Below, in pieces: positions 39,458 to 50,055 of a stretch of DNA of 64,000 nucleotides (position 1 is the first letter of the stretch; every line of letters starts with the position of its first letter). The stretch is from Pseudozyma flocculosa PF-1. Its lineage: Eukaryota; Basidiomycota; Ustilaginomycetes; Ustilaginales; Ustilaginaceae. Location: the NCBI RefSeq assembly GCF_000417875.1, contig NW_006920870.1:1420246-1484245 (forward strand). The letters are read 5' to 3'. The position numbers and the translations under genes were made by a program. The notes beneath the pieces were generated by a model. That model had not been told where the DNA came from, made no database searches, and saw only the letters and a list, made by a program, of their open reading frames with translations.

Positions 39458-41472
39458 TTAGAGGACCTCGTCGGCGTAGGGGAGGACGTGGACGTTGCCA
39501 ATGGCGACCGTGGTGGGCTTGGCGCTCTTGCCGACGAGCTTCTCGACGACCTTGGCGAGCGAGTCCTTGGAGACGGCCTCGAGCTGGGCCACCTTGTCGT
39601 CGAGCGACGCCACCTTGCCGCCCTCGAGCAGCTGGCCCGCCACGGCCTCGTGGCTGGCCAGGCGGCTCGACTCAAGCGCCGCAGCCTGCTCGTACTTGGC
39701 CTTGGCGATGGCCTTGGTCAGGTCGTCGGACGACACGCCGCCGGCCACCTCCTTGAAGGCGTTGGTCGCCGCCTTGGTCGCCTCGAGCACCCGGGCGTGC
39801 GGCGCCGAGACGTGGACGCCAAACACGCCGCTGTCGCTGAACGTCAGGTTGAAGCTCCGGGCCTCGGCGCCGGCCACCTTGTCGGCAATCTGCGACAGCG
39901 GCGATGTGCCCCGGCTCCACTTGATCGACGACTCGCCGCCCAGGAGCGAGCGCAGCACGGCCAGCTCGGCCGACGCCGACGCGTCCTGGTGGCCCGCGCC
40001 CTCGAAGCCGATGACAAAGTGGCCCAGCGATGCCCGCGTCTCCTCGGCGCCGTGCGGGGCGACAAAGGCGATCCGCTGCTCGCCGCCAAAGTACTTGGCG
40101 GGCGCAGCCGAGACCGAGGCGCTCTCGGCCAGGCCACCAAAGTGCTTCGAGACGAGGCTCGACAGCTTGCCCGACTCGATGCCGCTGCCGAGGACGGCGA
40201 TGTTGTTCTTGGCGAACGCGCCCTTGGCAAAGGCGACGGTGTCCTTGTGCGAGACGGGCGTGGCGGGCGAGGCAAAGAGCGACGCGCCCAGGCCGCGCTG
40301 GCGGTAGGCCGTCTGGAGCAGAGCGTCGAGGCCGAGGACCTCGGGCGACGCCGAGGCCTGGAGGTGCTCGGCAACGACCTGGGGCATCACCTCCTCGTAG
40401 AACTCGTGCGGGGCAAACTTGCTCTTGGAGACGGCGTCGCCGAGGATCTCGACGAAAAAGTCCCTGCAGGAAGAAGAGAGAGCGGCGGGAGGAGACGAAG
40501 GAAGGGCATGATGCGTTAGCAATCGGCAGCGGCGTGACAACGTGGGCCGGTCAGTCCGGGTGCCGAGGGAAGGCAGAGGGGACGCCTGCCGCACTCACTC
40601 GTCGCCTCGGAGAAACTCGGCGGTGAGGATGAGGTGCTCCTTGGTGAGGGCGGTGGAGAGGACGCCGCCGTAGAACTCGGCCTCGCGGACGAGGCGGAGG
40701 GCGGAGCGCTTGTCGTTGGACTTGAAGAGGTAGTTTTTGAGGACGTGGGCGACACCGGGGACCGACTCGTACCGGGAGCCGGCCTTGATGGCGACAGTGA
40801 CGGCCGAGGTCAGCGCACCATCGTCCTGCGGAGCGGGAAAAGGGGGGCCAGCGGAGAGAAAGATGAGGGGTCAGGCGTCAGTCTCGATGATGAGATTGAG
40901 TAAGGAAGGGAGCTGGTGCAAAGGAGCCGCGCCTCGACGTGCCTGCTGTGGGCAAGCAGGCGAGCCAGTTCGAGGGTCGGCAGGGCGTCGCCATGGCAAC
41001 GGATCGCCAAAGAGCATCTGCGCCCAGGCGGTCATCGGACGTCAAAGAGGTGACTGGCATGCCGTTGCCTGGCCAGACCAAGAGCAAGAGGAAGTGCAGC
41101 CGAAACCGATGCGATGCGATGCGATGGCAAGGACCGACCGGTGAAGCACCTAGTGATGGTGATCACTTTACGGTCGCATCGCAGGGCGATCGTGCCTATG
41201 CCCCTGGTCGAGGCGGCTCGATATCATCCCTCAAGCTGGCCGAGGGCTATCCTCGAGGGCAGGTGAAGCCTCCTGTGCGAGCACGGCGAGGCAGTCCGAG
41301 ACGCGCATCTGGGGCTGAGGCTGATATGGGAGCTGGAGCTCGGGCTGATGAGACGTACAGCGGCGGCGACGTTGATGCTGCCGGCCTTTGCAGTGGAAAA
41401 GGAGCGCTGCTGGACGGCGGCGCTCCTGACGGCCGATCGGACGGGTGCGGCGGCGGACCTGGCGAACGACAT
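39458..41472 (-). CDS. QCR2: Ubiquinol-cytochrome c reductase core protein 2
   Basis: Three exons, 41472-41359, 40825-40599 and 40463-39458, give 448 residues, and each junction keeps phase. Exon 1 is a mitochondrial presequence (MSFARSAAAPVRSAVRSAA...RSFSTAKAG). It joins directly to DDGALTSAVTVAIKAGSRYE, matching the family pattern G.K.A..DDG. The following M16-peptidase-like fold contains LVREAEFYGGVLSTALTKEHL and EDFFVEILGD, plus an ESGKLSSLVSKHFGGL region and a second half with SSIKWSRGTSPLSQIADK. The zinc-binding HxxEH of true peptidases is absent, as expected for core 2. It is a structural subunit of complex III in the inner membrane. The first intron is 533 nt, far longer than others here, and contains a GATGC array. 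It is divergent from SUR2. Confidence 0.9.
41107..41126. repeat. (GATGC)n array in QCR2 intron 1
   Basis: Four GATGC/CGATG pentamers within the long first intron of QCR2. Confidence 0.7.
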
Positions 41473-42696
41473 GGCGGACGAGGCGAGGCGGATAGCGAGG
41501 GTGTGCGGGTTGAGAGAGCGAAGGTGGGGAGGGATGGTGGTGAAGTCGTTGGTGGTGGAATCGCGATGCTGGCTTCCTGTCCTGTCGTGGCCTGGCCGGG
41601 TGTTCGGAAGCGGGCGATGCTGCTGGTTGCTGGCTGCTGCTGCTCGAGGCTGACGGCGACGGCGGCTTGGTGCGGGTCGGCGGGCGGGCGACGAGCGAGC
41701 GAGGGCGGGCGGTCGGGCGGAGACAGAAGAATTCGCCCGCCCGCTCTGTCGCCCGCCGCCTCTCGGGGAGGCAGGGCTGGATTTGCAATCGGCAGCCAAC
41801 CAGGCGGGCAGGCCAAGGCGGCCGGGCGAGGGTGCGGTTTCTTCTTGCCCTGCCTGCCCTTTGCGCTGCCTGCTGGCCGGCTCGGCCAGGTGATCGCCTC
41901 CGCCCGCGCCCGCTCCCCCGGCCTTGGTTTGCCGTTTCAGCCCGACCTGAGGCCATCACGTGGATTTGAATTGACTCGTGCGAAAAAAAGAAAAAGAAAA
42001 CTGGACCCTCGACCCTTGGCCGCCGCCGCTTACGTGAGGGTGCAAGCTCGCTCGGCCTGGCCTGGCCTGGCCACGCCCGCCCGCCGCCGCCAGGCCACGC
42101 CCATGCATGCAAGGCGGATCGTCTGATTTTCTAAATTTCGGCATGGGGGTCGCTGTACGGGCTCGAGCCGCCTGCCTCTGGCCCCCCTGGCTGGCTGGCT
42201 CAACGCCGGCGGAAGTGCAGGCACGGCGGCCCTTTGCAACCAACGCCGTTAGGGTCGAGCCGGGCCGTAGGTAGTGGTTGCTTGCGAGCTTGTGTTCCTC
42301 TCTCTCCGCCGCTCTCACCTTCCCTCCTCCTCCTCAAGTCTCGACGGTGCCCTTGTCACGCTGCCTTTCGACTTCACCATCGGCACCGCTTGCGACTGCC
42401 TTCGCTCGCCTTCACACTGTGAGCGCGTCAGCAGCGAACATCCACAGCAACAGCATCCCGCCTTCGACCCTCGCTCGTACGGATATCTGGGCTCCGGACC
42501 AACACCTTCACCAACAGCACCGACGGACGCCCCACTCACCCTGCCCACCCCATCCGTGCCAGACCCTCGACCTCATCGTCGCGGCTTCAAGCAGCTTCGC
42601 TCGCCGTTGTCGATATCTTCACCGCCTTTGAGGCCACCGTCACCGCGGACTGCAGCACCCCCCTCCATCCTCTGAGCTGAGCAACCGGCGTCCAAC
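41473..42696. other. Divergent promoter region QCR2 / SUR2
   Basis: 1.2 kb of very GC-rich sequence with A/T islands at 41961-41975 (TGGATTTGAATTGAC) and 42126-42140. A GGCCT array (42054-42073) is also present. No gene supported. Confidence 0.5.
42054..42073. repeat. (TGGCC)n array
   Basis: About four GGCCT pentamers in tandem in the QCR2-SUR2 intergenic region. The same unit is found at 53731-53758. Confidence 0.7.
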
Positions 42697-44062
42697 ATGG
42701 CAAGCCTCTTCGCCCACGGCACCAACGCCACTGCGGGCGCAGGCGTCGCCGCACCCAGCCTCGACAACCTCGCCGCTACGCCCTTCTACTTTTCGCCCAC
42801 CTCCTCCGTCCTCCCCTTCCTCTCGGACAAGTACCTCTCGCTCATCGCCCCCGTCGTCGTCTACTGGGCCGTCTCGCTCTTCTACCACAGCCTCGATGTC
42901 CTCCGGCTACCCTTCACAGAGCAGTACCGCCTCCATGAGCCCGAGGAGATCACCAAGCGCAACCGCGTCAGCGTGCAGCGCGTAGTCGGCATGGTCGTCG
43001 TGCAGCAGGTCATCCAGACCCTCCTCGGCCTCGCCGTCCTCGAAGACGACCAGACGGTGCTGCGCGAGACGTTTGCCGATCACCAGGCAAAGATTCTCTC
43101 GATCGCCTGGAGGATCCGCTTCTACGCTGCCAAGCTCGCCGGCCCCTCGGTCGCGCCCGTCCTCGTCCGCCTCGTCACCGGCAGCCAGGACGCCAACCAG
43201 GCCGCAAAGTGGCTCTACTGGTGGGGCGTCCCCCTCGCGCAGTTTTGGTTTGCGTTCTTCGTCATGGATGCGTGGCAGTACATGCTCCACCGCCTCTTCC
43301 ACGAGTCCCGCTGGCTCTACCGCAACTTCCACTCGCACCACCACCGCCTCTATGTCCCCTATGCATTCGGCGCGCTCTACAACCACCCCGTCGAAGGTGA
43401 GCCCTCGAGCGGGCGTGGGCCATGATCTCGCAGCTCGAGCGATCCCTGCCGTCGTAGCACGCCGTACTGACCTCTCGATCCCCCCTCTGTGCCGTCCTCG
43501 TCCCCTTGGTGCAGGCCTGCTGCTCGACTCGGCGGGCGCCGTCCTGTCGCATGCCGCGGCGCGGATGACGGTGCGGCAGGGCATCGTGCTCTTCACCTTT
43601 TCGACCATCAAGACGGTGGCCGACCACGGCGGGTACGCGTTCCCGTGGTACATTGACCCGCTGCACCTCATCTTCCCGAACAATGCCGAGTACCACGACG
43701 TGCACCACCAGATGACGGGCCTCAAGTACAACTACTCGCAGCCGTTCTTCGTCCACTTTGACGCCATCTTTGGCACGCGCATGTCGGCCAAGAAGTTTAA
43801 AGCGTTGCGGGAGGGCGCCGAGGAGAGAAAGAGGGCCAAGCAGCAGCAGCAGCAGCAGCAGCAGTGGCAGGCGGCGAAGGGAAGCGAGGGTGGGTCCGAG
43901 GGCAAGTCGGGCGGTGTGGCCGCGGAGGCACCGACGCTTGAGACCACTGGGGAGGGTGCGGATCTGCGACCGAGCGAGATCCTGGAGCGGGAGAGGGATC
44001 CGCTGGTCACGACTGATGCGGCGTCCTACCGAGCCAAGGCGGGCACCAATGCATCGGACTAG
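42697..44062 (+). CDS. SUR2: Sphinganine C4-hydroxylase (fatty acid hydroxylase superfamily)
   Basis: Two exons, 42697-43396 and 43515-44062, give 415 residues; the intron donor is GTGAGC. The enzyme hydroxylates C4 of dihydrosphingosine or dihydroceramide to form phytosphingolipids, in the ER membrane with cytochrome b5 as electron source. Several membrane helices (SLIAPVVVYWAVSLFYHSL, WWGVPLAQFWFAFFVMDAW and others) surround the di-iron histidine boxes. These are HRLFH near residue 198, HSHHHR near 213 and YHDVHHQ near 293. FHSHHHRLYVPYAFGALYNHPVEG and LKYNYSQPFFVHFDAIFGTRM are characteristic of SUR2. After the last box the protein continues with a charged tail containing KRAKQQQQQQQQ, a CAG microsatellite. 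This extension is longer than in yeast and probably disordered. Confidence 0.92.
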
Positions 44063-45447
44063 ACTGGCCGTGCTGGCATCTCTCGCATCTGCTGCATCGC
44101 CGCCTCGCAACTGGCCAACCGTCTCCTTTTCCCTGCATCGTCCGTCTATCCTTGTCTGTCGCCATCCACCACCGCTTGACCCTTGAGCGCTGTATCCTTA
44201 TACCCCTATCCCGGTCCCACTACTTGTCTCTACCTATCTTCCATCAGACGTCCTGCGCCTGTCTCTGAACCGCACTGTCTGTACCAGCGGTACGCCGTGG
44301 TTGGCCTGGAATGAAGCCTACCCGACTTGCGAGGCTGTTTCTGGACTGACGAGGCGAGGACCGCCACGCCATCGACACAGAGTGCAGCGATTCGACCGGC
44401 GAGGGGTCAAAGGAGATGGTTTTAATGGCGCCGAGACGACCAAAGAAAGGAAGTCGTTGGCCGCCGAAGAGGAAACTGTGCCTCTTATCAAGTCCTCGCA
44501 CGATGACGGCGCACTCTTGAGCCAGAGCCTGCGTTTCTTCTGGGACCGGGGTGGGGAGGCACGAGGAAAGACGGGGCGAAGGATGAATGAAGGGTGGGAG
44601 CGAGTGCGTGTGGGCATTCACAGTTCACCTGGGCCCAAGGAGCTCTATCGAAGCGTTTAAAGGTGGCGTCTGCCTCGAGGGCTCGCAGTGGTCGCCGGGA
44701 GACCGCCTTTCCAACGGCCCGGCATATCGGCGAGCGCAGGCGACACAAATTCCCCCTAGCCTGCTCCATTTGCAAGGGCCCGCTGAATGGTGCCGTGCCT
44801 CGCTGGCTGTTGGTCGTACCCTAGCAGGGTCTGGCGGTCCAGCTTCGACGAGGTGCGGTTAGGTCGACGACACGCCGGCCGGCCGGTAGGATGCGATATG
44901 CTGGCGGGCGACGAGGCGGGCAAGCAGGCCGGCGGGCGAGGGAGAGGCAGAGGCGGGCCGGTGGGGCAGGGCAGGCAGGGGATGAGGCGTGGCGGGGCGT
45001 GGCTCAGATAGCCGCTGCAAGAGGGCAATTAGCCGGGCCGTCAAAAAATGGCCGCCGCCCGACAAAGCAGCCGCCGCTCTGGCTGACGGTACGGTACGTG
45101 GCACGTCGAGCAGCTGAGACCCTACATAGCCTGCTGCGCCTTCTTGCTTCGGGGCTGGCCTGGCCAAGTCAAGCCGTCAAGGCCATCAGCAAGAGGTCCG
45201 CCACCCCACCCGGCCTCGCACGTCCCTCGCTCGCTCCCCTGCCGTAACCCGGTGGCTTTTGATGCCGTGGCCCTGTCCAACTTCCCCCCCGCCCGCTGAC
45301 CCCTGCCAACCCAACCCATAAGCCAACCCAACCCATAAGAGCTTGCCCGCCATGCTCCCTCGAGCGTCGTCAACGCCGCCTGCTCGGGCTTGACCACCAC
45401 CACCACCACCTTCTCCCTCTACCCTAGCCATCCTCGCCGCCACCACC
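44063..45447. other. Intergenic region SUR2 / ETHE1-like
   Basis: 1.4 kb. The first part is likely SUR2 3' UTR. The rest is promoter sequence with GGCGGGC-type runs (44880-44990), an A/T island GTCAAAAAATGGCC (45040-45053) and a direct duplication of AACCCATAAG (45312-45341). No gene supported. Confidence 0.45.
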
Positions 45448-46578
45448 ATGTCGTCTCTCGCCCGTCCTTGGCTTCGTGCCGCCACGACTGCCTCCGCGGC
45501 CAGGTTCGCGGCTTCCACTACCGCGCCTCCTGCCATCCTTGCTGTGGCCCCCTTTACCGCCTCATTGCGTCATATCTCAACGGGCCCGCCTCGTCTTCGC
45601 CCGGCGACGGTCGTCTCCCCCTCAGTTGACGCCTCCGCCAAGCCGGCAAGCCCCGGCACCGCCATCTCCTCGGCCACGCCGTCGACGTCCAAGCTGGGCC
45701 TCGTGACGTGCGACCCCACAAACGACCACATCCTCCCGTTTTTCCACGCACCCACCTTTACCTGGACCTACCTCGTCCTCGACTCGAGCCGCACCCGCGC
45801 AGTCGTCATCGACCCGGCCCTCGACTACGACGCCGCGTCCGGCCACATCTCGTCGGCCTCGCTCCAGCCCCTCGTCGGCCTCATCCGCGACCGCGGCTAC
45901 CAGGTCACCCACATCCTCGAGACTCACGTCCACGCCGACCACCTCACCGGCGCGCGCCGCCTCAAGACGCTCCTAGCCCAGCAACAGGCCGCTCCACCGG
46001 TCATCGGCATCGGAGCGGGCGTCACAAAGGTCCAGCGACAGTTTGCAACCCGCTACGGCCTCGACGACGCCGCGCTGGCCGATTCGTTTGACCTTCTCCT
46101 CGAGTCCGACGCGACCCTCGCCTTTGGCCAGTCGACCTGCCGCGTCATGCACCTGCCCGGACACACGCCGGACCACGTCGGCTACATGATCGACGACTGC
46201 CTCTTTGCCGGCGACTCGATCTTCATGCCCGACGTGGGCACGGCCAGGGCCGACTTCCCCGGCGGCTCAGCGACCCAGCTGGCCCAGTCGCTCACCACGC
46301 TCCTCGAGCTGCCCGACGACACCAAAGTGTTTGTGGGCCACGACTACCCGCCGCCGCAGACGGGCAGGCCAGAGATGACGTGCTCGACGGTCGCAGAGCA
46401 GCGTCAGCGCAACATCCATTCGCCCCACCTCGACGGCTTCGTCGAGCTCCGCACGCACCGCGACGCCGGCCTCGCCGCGCCCCGCCTGCTCCACCCTTCG
46501 CTGCAGTTCAACCTCGTCGGCGGTCGTCTGCTTCGAAACCACTTTGTCATACCGGTGCAGGCCGACTGGGCCGCCTAG
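45448..46578 (+). CDS. Mitochondrial metallo-beta-lactamase-fold protein, ETHE1-like
   Basis: Single exon, 376 residues. A mitochondrial presequence (MSSLARPWLRAATTASAARFAA...SLRHIST) precedes a metallo-beta-lactamase domain starting at about 90. Metal-binding motifs are ETHVHADHLTG (HxHxDH), MHLPGHTPDHVGY, the bridging aspartate in LFAGDSIF and the final histidine in VFVGHDY. The arrangement and GDSIFMPDVGTARADFPGG fit the ETHE1/persulfide-dioxygenase-like branch (including bacterial BLH proteins) rather than glyoxalase II. Persulfide dioxygenases oxidise glutathione persulfide in mitochondrial sulfide detoxification. Whether this is the true ETHE1 orthologue or a close relative is uncertain because the C-terminal helix set (LRTHRDAGLAAPRLLHPSLQFNL) is of the broader type. 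Stop-to-stop distance to the DUF1275 gene is only 115 bp. Confidence 0.85.
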   Translation: MSSLARPWLRAATTASAARFAASTTAPPAILAVAPFTASLRHISTGPPRLRPATVVSPSVDASAKPASPGTAISSATPSTSKLGLVTCDPTNDHILPFFHAPTFTWTYLVLDSSRTRAVVIDPALDYDAASGHISSASLQPLVGLIRDRGYQVTHILETHVHADHLTGARRLKTLLAQQQAAPPVIGIGAGVTKVQRQFATRYGLDDAALADSFDLLLESDATLAFGQSTCRVMHLPGHTPDHVGYMIDDCLFAGDSIFMPDVGTARADFPGGSATQLAQSLTTLLELPDDTKVFVGHDYPPPQTGRPEMTCSTVAEQRQRNIHSPHLDGFVELRTHRDAGLAAPRLLHPSLQFNLVGGRLLRNHFVIPVQADWAA

Positions 46579-46692
46579 TCAGTGTCAGTGTAGGCTCGGG
46601 CTGCCGTACCGTTGTCTGGAAACACCCTCACCGTCGAGCGCAGCGGACGAGGCGGTCGGAATGTTTAATTTCGGAATGCCATGCGAGCGAGA

Positions 46693-47592
46693 TCATGCAG
46701 AGACTGGAACCGGAGCAGATGACGAGCAGGGTGGTGACGAGGATGAGGCGGAAGAGGAGGAGCTCGTCGAAGGTGGGCACGGCAGCGACTGCGACGCCGA
46801 CAGCGGAGCGCGCTGGGCGGGTACAAAGACAAAGGCGACAAAGCTGACGAGGCGGATCGCCAGGCCGAAGAAGGTGGCGCTAGCGGGGCCCGTGGACCTG
46901 TGGAGCGCGGCGCCCGTCGTGACGCCCGTCACAAAGGTGAAGAGGTAGAGGGCGCGGAGGTTGCGCGACTTGATGGCCGCCGCCTCGGCGGGGCTGGGTC
47001 GGGGTCGGCTTGGAGAGGACAACGAGAGGCGGAAGCAAGGAGCAAAGAGGTGCGGGTGGTTGAGGAACTCGACCATGGGGCTGGTGAGCATGGCGGTGGG
47101 GATTTCCTGGATGCCAGACTGGCGGGCCTGGGAGACCTGCAGTCCGCCGACGAGGGCGAGGAGACTGACGGGCAGCGCGTCCCACCCATGGCCGCGGGAC
47201 GACGCGAGGGCGTACCACGTGCCGCGGTACATGAGGACGGCGGCGATGGCGAGCACGCCGCTCTGCACGGCGGTGGAGACGAGGAACCACCACCTTTTCC
47301 TTGGACCCACCCGCATCCCGATACGGCCCGAGGTGAAGGAGCAGGCGAGGAAGGTCGAGAGGCTCACGGCCGTTGTGACGAGCGCGGGCCCGCCGGCGTA
47401 CCGCGTCCGTATGCCAATGGCGAGCGAGAGGAGGACAATGACATTGCCCGTCTGGTTCGACGCAAACACCTGGTACTCGCCGTACGACACCGCGTCCAGC
47501 ACGCCCGTGGCCAGCGTGATGGCTAGCAGCTGCACCGTCAGCCAGTCGGCGTGCACGTCGTCCGTCAGCTGGCCCGCCTGGAACCGCGCCAT
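46693..47592 (-). CDS. DUF1275 family membrane protein
   Basis: Single exon of 299 residues from ATG 47592 (MARFQAGQL); the frame is open further upstream, but that part is a Pro/Thr-rich leader without conservation. The protein shows about six hydrophobic segments. It carries DUF1275 (YoaK-like) landmarks, including TGVLDAVSYGEYQVFASNQTGNV near the N-terminus and GGLQVSQARQSGIQEIPTAMLTSPMVEFL in the middle. ALYLFTFVTGVTTGAAL comes later. The family is widespread in bacteria and fungi, is predicted to sit in the plasma or vacuolar membrane, and has no agreed function. The segment between FLNHPHLF and KSRNLRALYLF is Ser/Pro-rich and may be an unspliced loop or part of an intron. The C-terminus is a Ser-rich tail. 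A CCA microsatellite lies in the leader (about 47700-47730). Confidence 0.8.
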   Translation of the reverse strand: MARFQAGQLTDDVHADWLTVQLLAITLATGVLDAVSYGEYQVFASNQTGNVIVLLSLAIGIRTRYAGGPALVTTAVSLSTFLACSFTSGRIGMRVGPRKRWWFLVSTAVQSGVLAIAAVLMYRGTWYALASSRGHGWDALPVSLLALVGGLQVSQARQSGIQEIPTAMLTSPMVEFLNHPHLFAPCFRLSLSSPSRPRPSPAEAAAIKSRNLRALYLFTFVTGVTTGAALHRSTGPASATFFGLAIRLVSFVAFVFVPAQRAPLSASQSLPCPPSTSSSSSASSSSPPCSSSAPVPVSA

Positions 47593-48561
47593 GCTGCTGG
47601 CGATGGTCGTCGTCGGTGTCCCTTGCCTCGTCGTCGTCGTCGGTGATGGCGGTCGGTCATGCCCTCGAGGGGCCGTTGAGGCGAGATCAGGATGGGATGG
47701 TGGTGGTGGTGGTGGTGGTGGTGGTGCTGGGGTGAACAGCAAGGACGACTTCACCCCTACCGCAAACGAAGGCCAGCAGCAGCAGCAGGCGCAGCAGCGA
47801 CGAAGAAGCACAAGGTTACGCACCGGGTCACCCCTACGACGGTGGGGGTCCGCCCATCCGCGGCCCGGGCAGGGAATGCGGGGCTGGAGCCAGAGTTGAG
47901 GCTGGTCAGGTCATGAGGCGCAAAAGAGGTCCACGGAACGGCATGGCACGCATACATGTACGGCACGGTACGATGCCTCACGGCGCCGCTCCAGAAAGAA
48001 CCTGGTCCGGGGGAGGGGCGGGGCGAGACGGGGCGGGGTCACCGGCTATTTTTCTCTTCGCTCCACAGTCAACGGCTATGTAACTCAGGCAGGGCGGACG
48101 GACAGACGAGGAGTCCCAGACAACCGGACGACGCCGCGAATCATGCCGATCCCGACCGAATCGACGCTGCGCTACGCTGTGCCTGACGGGTCATTAGCAG
48201 CATGCATGCTTGCCTCGCCTTGCTTGTTGCTTTCTGGTTTGCTTGGCGAGCGAAGCGCCAGGCCACGGCAGCCTGCGGCTAAGACGTCAGGTCAGGCTAG
48301 GCTAGGATAGGCTAGGGTACGTCGGGCTTGGCGCAGGGGCACGTGTCGGCCCTCGGCCTCGCCCCGGGTCGGCTCAGGTTCCTGGCCCGACGACACGATA
48401 CGATCCGAACCATGCCGCAGCTGCCATCTACAGTGAGCTATGTTACTGCACATCTCCCACCTCTCTCTTCGCAGCACGTTGAGCACTAGTCAAGATGCAA
48501 GCACGGCCAAGCCGCTCGGTCTGGAATCAATGGTACCGCGTGGTCATTTCCCCATGCCTCG
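47593..48561. other. Intergenic region DUF1275 / COQ2
   Basis: 969 bp on the 5' side of the DUF1275 gene and 3' side of COQ2, both minus-strand. It holds a GGT run (47697-47727), a GTACGGCACGGTACG element (47953-47972) and a GGCTA array at 48294-48317. No gene supported. Confidence 0.5.
48294..48317. repeat. GGCTA pentanucleotide array
   Basis: Four CTAGG/GGCTA units with one variant (CTAGGATAGG), matching the unit at 3831-3847. Confidence 0.6.
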
Positions 48562-49977
48562 TCAGTCCCGCGCACCCCGTTCCACGCCCACGCCCTCGCC
48601 CTGCCCCTGCTCCTCCTCCTCCCGCCGCCCCTTGGCATAAAGCCACAGCGCATAGTCGCCCGCCAACCCGCCAAAGACGATCCAACCAAACGTCGTGTTC
48701 GAGACGAACTTGCTCCAGCAGTCGGGCCGGTCGTCGAGGCGGACGGTGCGGATCTGCCAGGCGAGGTGCGACGCCGCGCCCGCCAGGCCGACGAGGAAGA
48801 GCGGGTGGTGCTCGACCAACGGCGCCAGCGCTCCGATCTGCTCGACGGTCGAGGGGGAGAGGTGCACGTCGGAAAGCGTCGAAAGCGCCGTCGGGGCCCG
48901 AGTTGCTGCCTCGGTCGCCGTCGTTGCTGCTGCTGCTGCTGCTGTAGAGGTGATGGCCGGCGGCACGGCCTGCGAGGCGGCGTAGCCAAAAAGCCCAATC
49001 GTCGCCGTCGAAAAGGCCGAGAGGACGGGCTTGGTTCGCTCTCCGAACAGGAGGGCCGTCGACTTGACGCCGGCGTGGACGTCGTCGCGCTTGTCCTGGT
49101 GGGCGTAGATGGTGTCGTAGACGAGCGTCCAGAAGACGCTGCCGGCGTACAGCGGCAGCACGACGGCCCACTGGACCGCCGAGCCGGCCAGGGCTGACCA
49201 GCCGAGCATGGCGCCCCAGTTGAAGGCGAGGCCGAGTACGAGTTGGGGCCAGTAGGTGATTCGCTTCATGAGCGGGTAGACTGTCACGACCGAGAGCGAC
49301 GAGGCGCCCAGCAGGATGCTGTACCAGTTGAGCTGGAGCAGCACCGCCAGCCCGGCGCTCAGCTGCACGCCGAGGAAGCACAGCGCCTCAAACTGCGTCA
49401 GGTCGCCCGCCGCCAGCGGGCGCGAGCGCGTCCGCTCCACCTGCCGGTCCATCTTGACGTCCCACATGTCGTTGATGGTGCAGCCCGCACCGCGCATCAC
49501 GACCGCGCCCACGCCGAACAGCAGCGTGTAGAAGACGGGCGTCGACAGCGGCAGACCGAGCGTGTGCGCCGCCAGAGTGATGGACCACGCGCACGGCCAG
49601 AAGAGCAGCCATGTCCCAATCGGCTTGTCCAGCCGGCTCAGGAGGATGTACGGCCGCAGGCTGAACGGCTTCCGCGGTGGCTTCGATGAGGCGGGAGGCG
49701 TGGTGGTGGCTGCATCGGTCGCCGGGTCGATAGGGGCGGGTGTCTTTGGCGGCGTCCGCGCTGCCGCACTGGCGCTGAAGCGACGGACTACTACGGGCGA
49801 CGGTGCTGAAGCGCGTGTCGGCGGACCGGGCCGTCTGCAGACGGTCGAGGTCGACGGCCGAGCCCATGTGTGGTAAGCTTGATCGTGTGCAGCGAGGCAG
49901 AGGCAGAGAACGAGGGAGAGAAAAACACAGAGGGGAAAGGAAGGATGAGAATCACGGTCGGGCATCACAGCGCACAT
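48562..49977 (-). CDS. COQ2: 4-hydroxybenzoate polyprenyltransferase (ubiquinone biosynthesis)
   Basis: Uninterrupted frame of 471 residues. The two Asp-rich substrate motifs of the UbiA family are present: [24 protein letters not shown] (about 167-190) and [13 protein letters not shown] (about 286-299). [24 protein letters not shown] and [30 protein letters not shown] are diagnostic of COQ2. The enzyme joins the polyprenyl chain to 4-hydroxybenzoate in the inner mitochondrial membrane. The N-terminus is unsettled. ATG 49977 or 49965 precedes a hydrophobic stretch, whereas the typical presequence [13 protein letters not shown] begins near residue 63, so an alternative first exon may exist. 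A Thr/Ala-rich insert (about 340-360, GCT repeats) lies before the final helices. The start is only 78 bp from the stop of MCU upstream. Confidence 0.92.
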   Translation of the reverse strand: MCAVMPDRDSHPSFPLCVFLSLVLCLCLAAHDQAYHTWARPSTSTVCRRPGPPTRASAPSPVVVRRFSASAAARTPPKTPAPIDPATDAATTTPPASSKPPRKPFSLRPYILLSRLDKPIGTWLLFWPCAWSITLAAHTLGLPLSTPVFYTLLFGVGAVVMRGAGCTINDMWDVKMDRQVERTRSRPLAAGDLTQFEALCFLGVQLSAGLAVLLQLNWYSILLGASSLSVVTVYPLMKRITYWPQLVLGLAFNWGAMLGWSALAGSAVQWAVVLPLYAGSVFWTLVYDTIYAHQDKRDDVHAGVKSTALLFGERTKPVLSAFSTATIGLFGYAASQAVPPAITSTAAAAAATTATEAATRAPTALSTLSDVHLSPSTVEQIGALAPLVEHHPLFLVGLAGAASHLAWQIRTVRLDDRPDCWSKFVSNTTFGWIVFGGLAGDYALWLYAKGRREEEEQGQGEGVGVERGARD

Positions 49978-50055
49978 TGCAGAGAGGAAGAGGAGGGGGG
50001 AGGGAAGGGCGACGCAACGGCTTGCATTGATCCAACCATTCGCCAGCCACGCCTT

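Noticed and set aside
40826..41280. A possible extra QCR2 exon around 41230-41275
   Set aside because: All frames reach a stop without a usable donor. Direct joining of exon 41472-41359 to 40825-40599 keeps phase and matches the family sequence.
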